Part shown: piece by piece, positions 62,521 through 64,000 of the stretch | How positions within the stretch are numbered: the first letter of the stretch is position 1 | How the letters are laid out: every line of letters starts with the position of its first letter | Assembly (NCBI RefSeq): GCF_900460245.1 | Contig: NZ_UHIP01000001.1 | Span: 186,001 to 250,000 of the forward strand | Direction of reading: 5' to 3' | Origin: Vibrio fluvialis | GTDB lineage: Bacteria > Pseudomonadota > Gammaproteobacteria > Enterobacterales > Vibrionaceae | Length of the DNA stretch: 64,000 nucleotides | Translations under genes and position numbers: made by a program | The notes under the pieces: model-generated | What the model saw: the letters and a program-made list of their open reading frames with translations, nothing else | What the model was told of the DNA's origin: nothing | Databases searched by the model: none

Positions 62521-62844
62521 GACAATTCCTAACTTTATGAAAAATTAAATGAGTAACCGCCAATTTTGACTTGTTGGTCATTAAAAGGGAAGCCGAAGAT
62601 ACAATTTATTGTCTCGTTTTTACTGTTCATCACCGCTGCCACAGAGCGGACTTGTCCGGTTGCTTGGTGTGCTTTAATTCAAGCGCTTGATGAGTTTATC
62701 AACAAAAGATTCGTATCAACTGAAAATCGTTCTTAAATTCAGTTTGAACACGAAATGTAATTGAACGGTGCTTTTAATTTTTGGGCAATGTGCTTATGAT
62801 TGCCCATTCCTTGGATGGAAATCCCACAATAGCGAATCGCGAGT
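62521..62844. other. Divergent spacer between yrbG and mlaF
   Basis: A 324-base gene-free, AT-rich region that must hold promoters of the yrbG block (minus) and mla operon (plus). The clearest element is an inverted repeat, GGGCAAT (62783-62789) and ATTGCCC (62799-62805), 40 bases before mlaF. I could not settle a -35/-10 pair. No small gene is supported. Confidence 0.55.
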
Positions 62845-63648
62845 ATGTCCGAAACCGATCTAGTGACCATAAACAATCTGACGTTTTCCCGTGCTGAGCG
62901 AGTGATTTTTGATGATATCAGCCTGCATGTTCCCAAAGGGAAAGTGACCGCCATTATGGGGCCTTCCGGGATTGGTAAAACCACACTGTTGCGCTTAATC
63001 GGCGGACAGTTACTGCCGGAACATGGCGATATCTGGTTCGATGGCCAGAACATTCCCACTCTGACTCGCAGTAAACTCTATAAAGCCCGCAAAAAAATGA
63101 GCATGTTGTTCCAGTCCGGCGCACTGTTCACCGATCTTAATGTCTTTGATAACGTCGCGTTTCCGTTGCGTGAGCACACGGAACTCGACGAATCCCTGAT
63201 TCGAACTCTGGTGCTGTTAAAACTCGAAGCGGTTGGTTTGCGCGGTGCGGCGCAGTTGATGCCAAGTGAACTCTCCGGTGGGATGGCACGTCGGGCTGCT
63301 TTGGCGCGAGCGATCGCGCTCGACCCGGAGCTGATCATGTTTGATGAGCCCTTTGTCGGCCAAGACCCGATCACCATGGGTGTGCTGGTTGAGCTGATTC
63401 GTAACCTCAATCAGGCGCTTGGCGTAACTTCTGTGGTGGTATCGCATGATGTACCGGAAGTGATGAGCATTGCCGACTGGGTTTATCTGCTGGCCGACGG
63501 CAAAGTGATTGCCTTTGGCACGCCACAAGATCTGGTCAATAACAGCGATCCGCGTGTGCAGCAGTTTTTACAAGGCGAAGCCGACGGTCCGGTGCCTTTC
63601 CGGTTTCCGGCTCAGCCGATAGAAAAGGATCTTTTCCATGTTGGATAA
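62845..63648 (+). CDS. mlaF: Phospholipid transport ATP-binding protein MlaF
   Basis: A 267-residue ATPase (E. coli 269). Walker [13 protein letters not shown] (38-49), signature [15 protein letters not shown] and Walker [14 protein letters not shown] are complete. With MlaEDB it moves phospholipid between outer and inner membrane to keep outer membrane asymmetry. The ribosome-binding site is poor. Its end overlaps mlaE by 11 bases. Confidence 0.96.
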   Translation: MSETDLVTINNLTFSRAERVIFDDISLHVPKGKVTAIMGPSGIGKTTLLRLIGGQLLPEHGDIWFDGQNIPTLTRSKLYKARKKMSMLFQSGALFTDLNVFDNVAFPLREHTELDESLIRTLVLLKLEAVGLRGAAQLMPSELSGGMARRAALARAIALDPELIMFDEPFVGQDPITMGVLVELIRNLNQALGVTSVVVSHDVPEVMSIADWVYLLADGKVIAFGTPQDLVNNSDPRVQQFLQGEADGPVPFRFPAQPIEKDLFHVG

Positions 63649-64000
63649 TCTGCAGCGCTGGATCGGCGGAGTCGGACGACGCTTCTTTGCAATGTGCGAA
63701 TCGTTTGGCCGTGCCAGCCTGATGCTGTTTGGTGCGCTGGCCGGGCGTCCGCGTCCGATTCAGAATTTACCTTTATTAGTGAAACAACTTTACAGCGTCG
63801 GCGTTCAGTCGCTGGCGATTATTGTCGTTTCCGGTCTGTTTATCGGCATGGTGCTCAGTCTGCAAGGCTACGTGATTCTGGTCGATTACGGCGCGGAAAC
63901 CAGCTTGGGTCAGATGGTCGCTCTCTCCTTACTGCGTGAACTCGGCCCGGTGGTGACCGCACTGCTGTTTGCCGGACGTGCAGGCTCTGCTCTGACGGCG
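63638..64000 (+). CDS. mlaE: Phospholipid transport permease MlaE, N-terminal part
   Basis: Starts with ATG at 63638 inside the end of mlaF and runs open to the window edge (121 residues visible, full length about 260). [17 protein letters not shown] and later [20 protein letters not shown] and [18 protein letters not shown] are typical MlaE/permease sequence. Partial only because of the window end. Confidence 0.95.
   Translation, partial: MLDNLQRWIGGVGRRFFAMCESFGRASLMLFGALAGRPRPIQNLPLLVKQLYSVGVQSLAIIVVSGLFIGMVLSLQGYVILVDYGAETSLGQMVALSLLRELGPVVTALLFAGRAGSALTA

Overview
The window is a stretch of core chromosome from a gammaproteobacterium of the Vibrionaceae, most likely the large chromosome of a Vibrio species near V. 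cholerae, V. fluvialis or V. furnissii. This rests on the gene order and on several Vibrio-typical genes: a zrg-type zinc locus, a cobA-cysDN-permease-cysC cluster, a DUF2780 secreted protein, a TIGR03899 protein and short 23S/30S protein variants close to E. coli lengths. The species call is from memory of families and gene order, not from a search. No rRNA, tRNA, insertion sequence, prophage, integrase or CRISPR array was seen; nearly all the DNA is protein-coding.

Layout. 1-3,630: start of a divergent membrane protein gene, then rnr and rlmB. 3,690-17,720: the S10 operon (rpsJ to rpsQ), the spc operon (rplN to rpmJ) and the alpha operon (rpsM to rplQ), 28 ribosomal protein genes plus secY and rpoA. 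Each operon has its own promoter, and the S10 and alpha leaders carry structured regulatory RNA. 17,740-25,230: small genes (DUF2780 protein, fklB, oapA/ytfB-like, EamA transporter, elaA, dbpA, a Crp/Fnr regulator, cpdB). 25,530-31,310: sulfate assimilation (cobA, cysD, cysN, SLC13-type permease, cysC). 31,328-36,173: a TIGR03899 protein, a possible micro-ORF and a five-gene zinc-uptake operon under a perfect Zur palindrome. 36,220-47,630: ytfJ, msrA, tamA-tamB-ytfP, ppa, fbp, mpl, ubiX. 47,670-51,210: a TPP riboswitch and thiBPQ. 51,297-54,697: darP, pmbA, mgtE. 54,812-62,520: a long minus-strand envelope/nitrogen block, yrbG-kdsD-kdsC-lptC-lptA-lptB-rpoN-hpf-ptsN-rapZ-npr. 62,845-64,000: mlaF and the start of mlaE, divergent from yrbG.

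How the genes work together. The first quarter builds ribosomes, the Sec channel and the RNA polymerase alpha subunit, with feedback by L4 (S10 leader) and S4 (alpha leader). The cys cluster takes sulfate in, adenylates and phosphorylates it to PAPS, and supplies CobA for the siroheme of sulfite reductase. The zrg-like operon and thiBPQ are nutrient importers, each with a recognisable switch (Zur box; TPP riboswitch). The right-hand end makes Kdo (kdsD, kdsC), exports LPS (lptABC) and maintains outer membrane asymmetry (mlaFE), while rpoN-hpf-ptsN-rapZ-npr links sigma-54, ribosome hibernation and the nitrogen PTS.

The window looks like conserved core genome. I found no clear undescribed multi-gene system. 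The parts most worth a second look are the zinc operon with its FtsX/MacB-type permease and its (Asp-His) hexanucleotide repeat, the alpha-operon promoter whose -10 box is the loop of a strong hairpin, the ribosome-binding-site hairpin after the TPP aptamer, and several proteins of unknown function.
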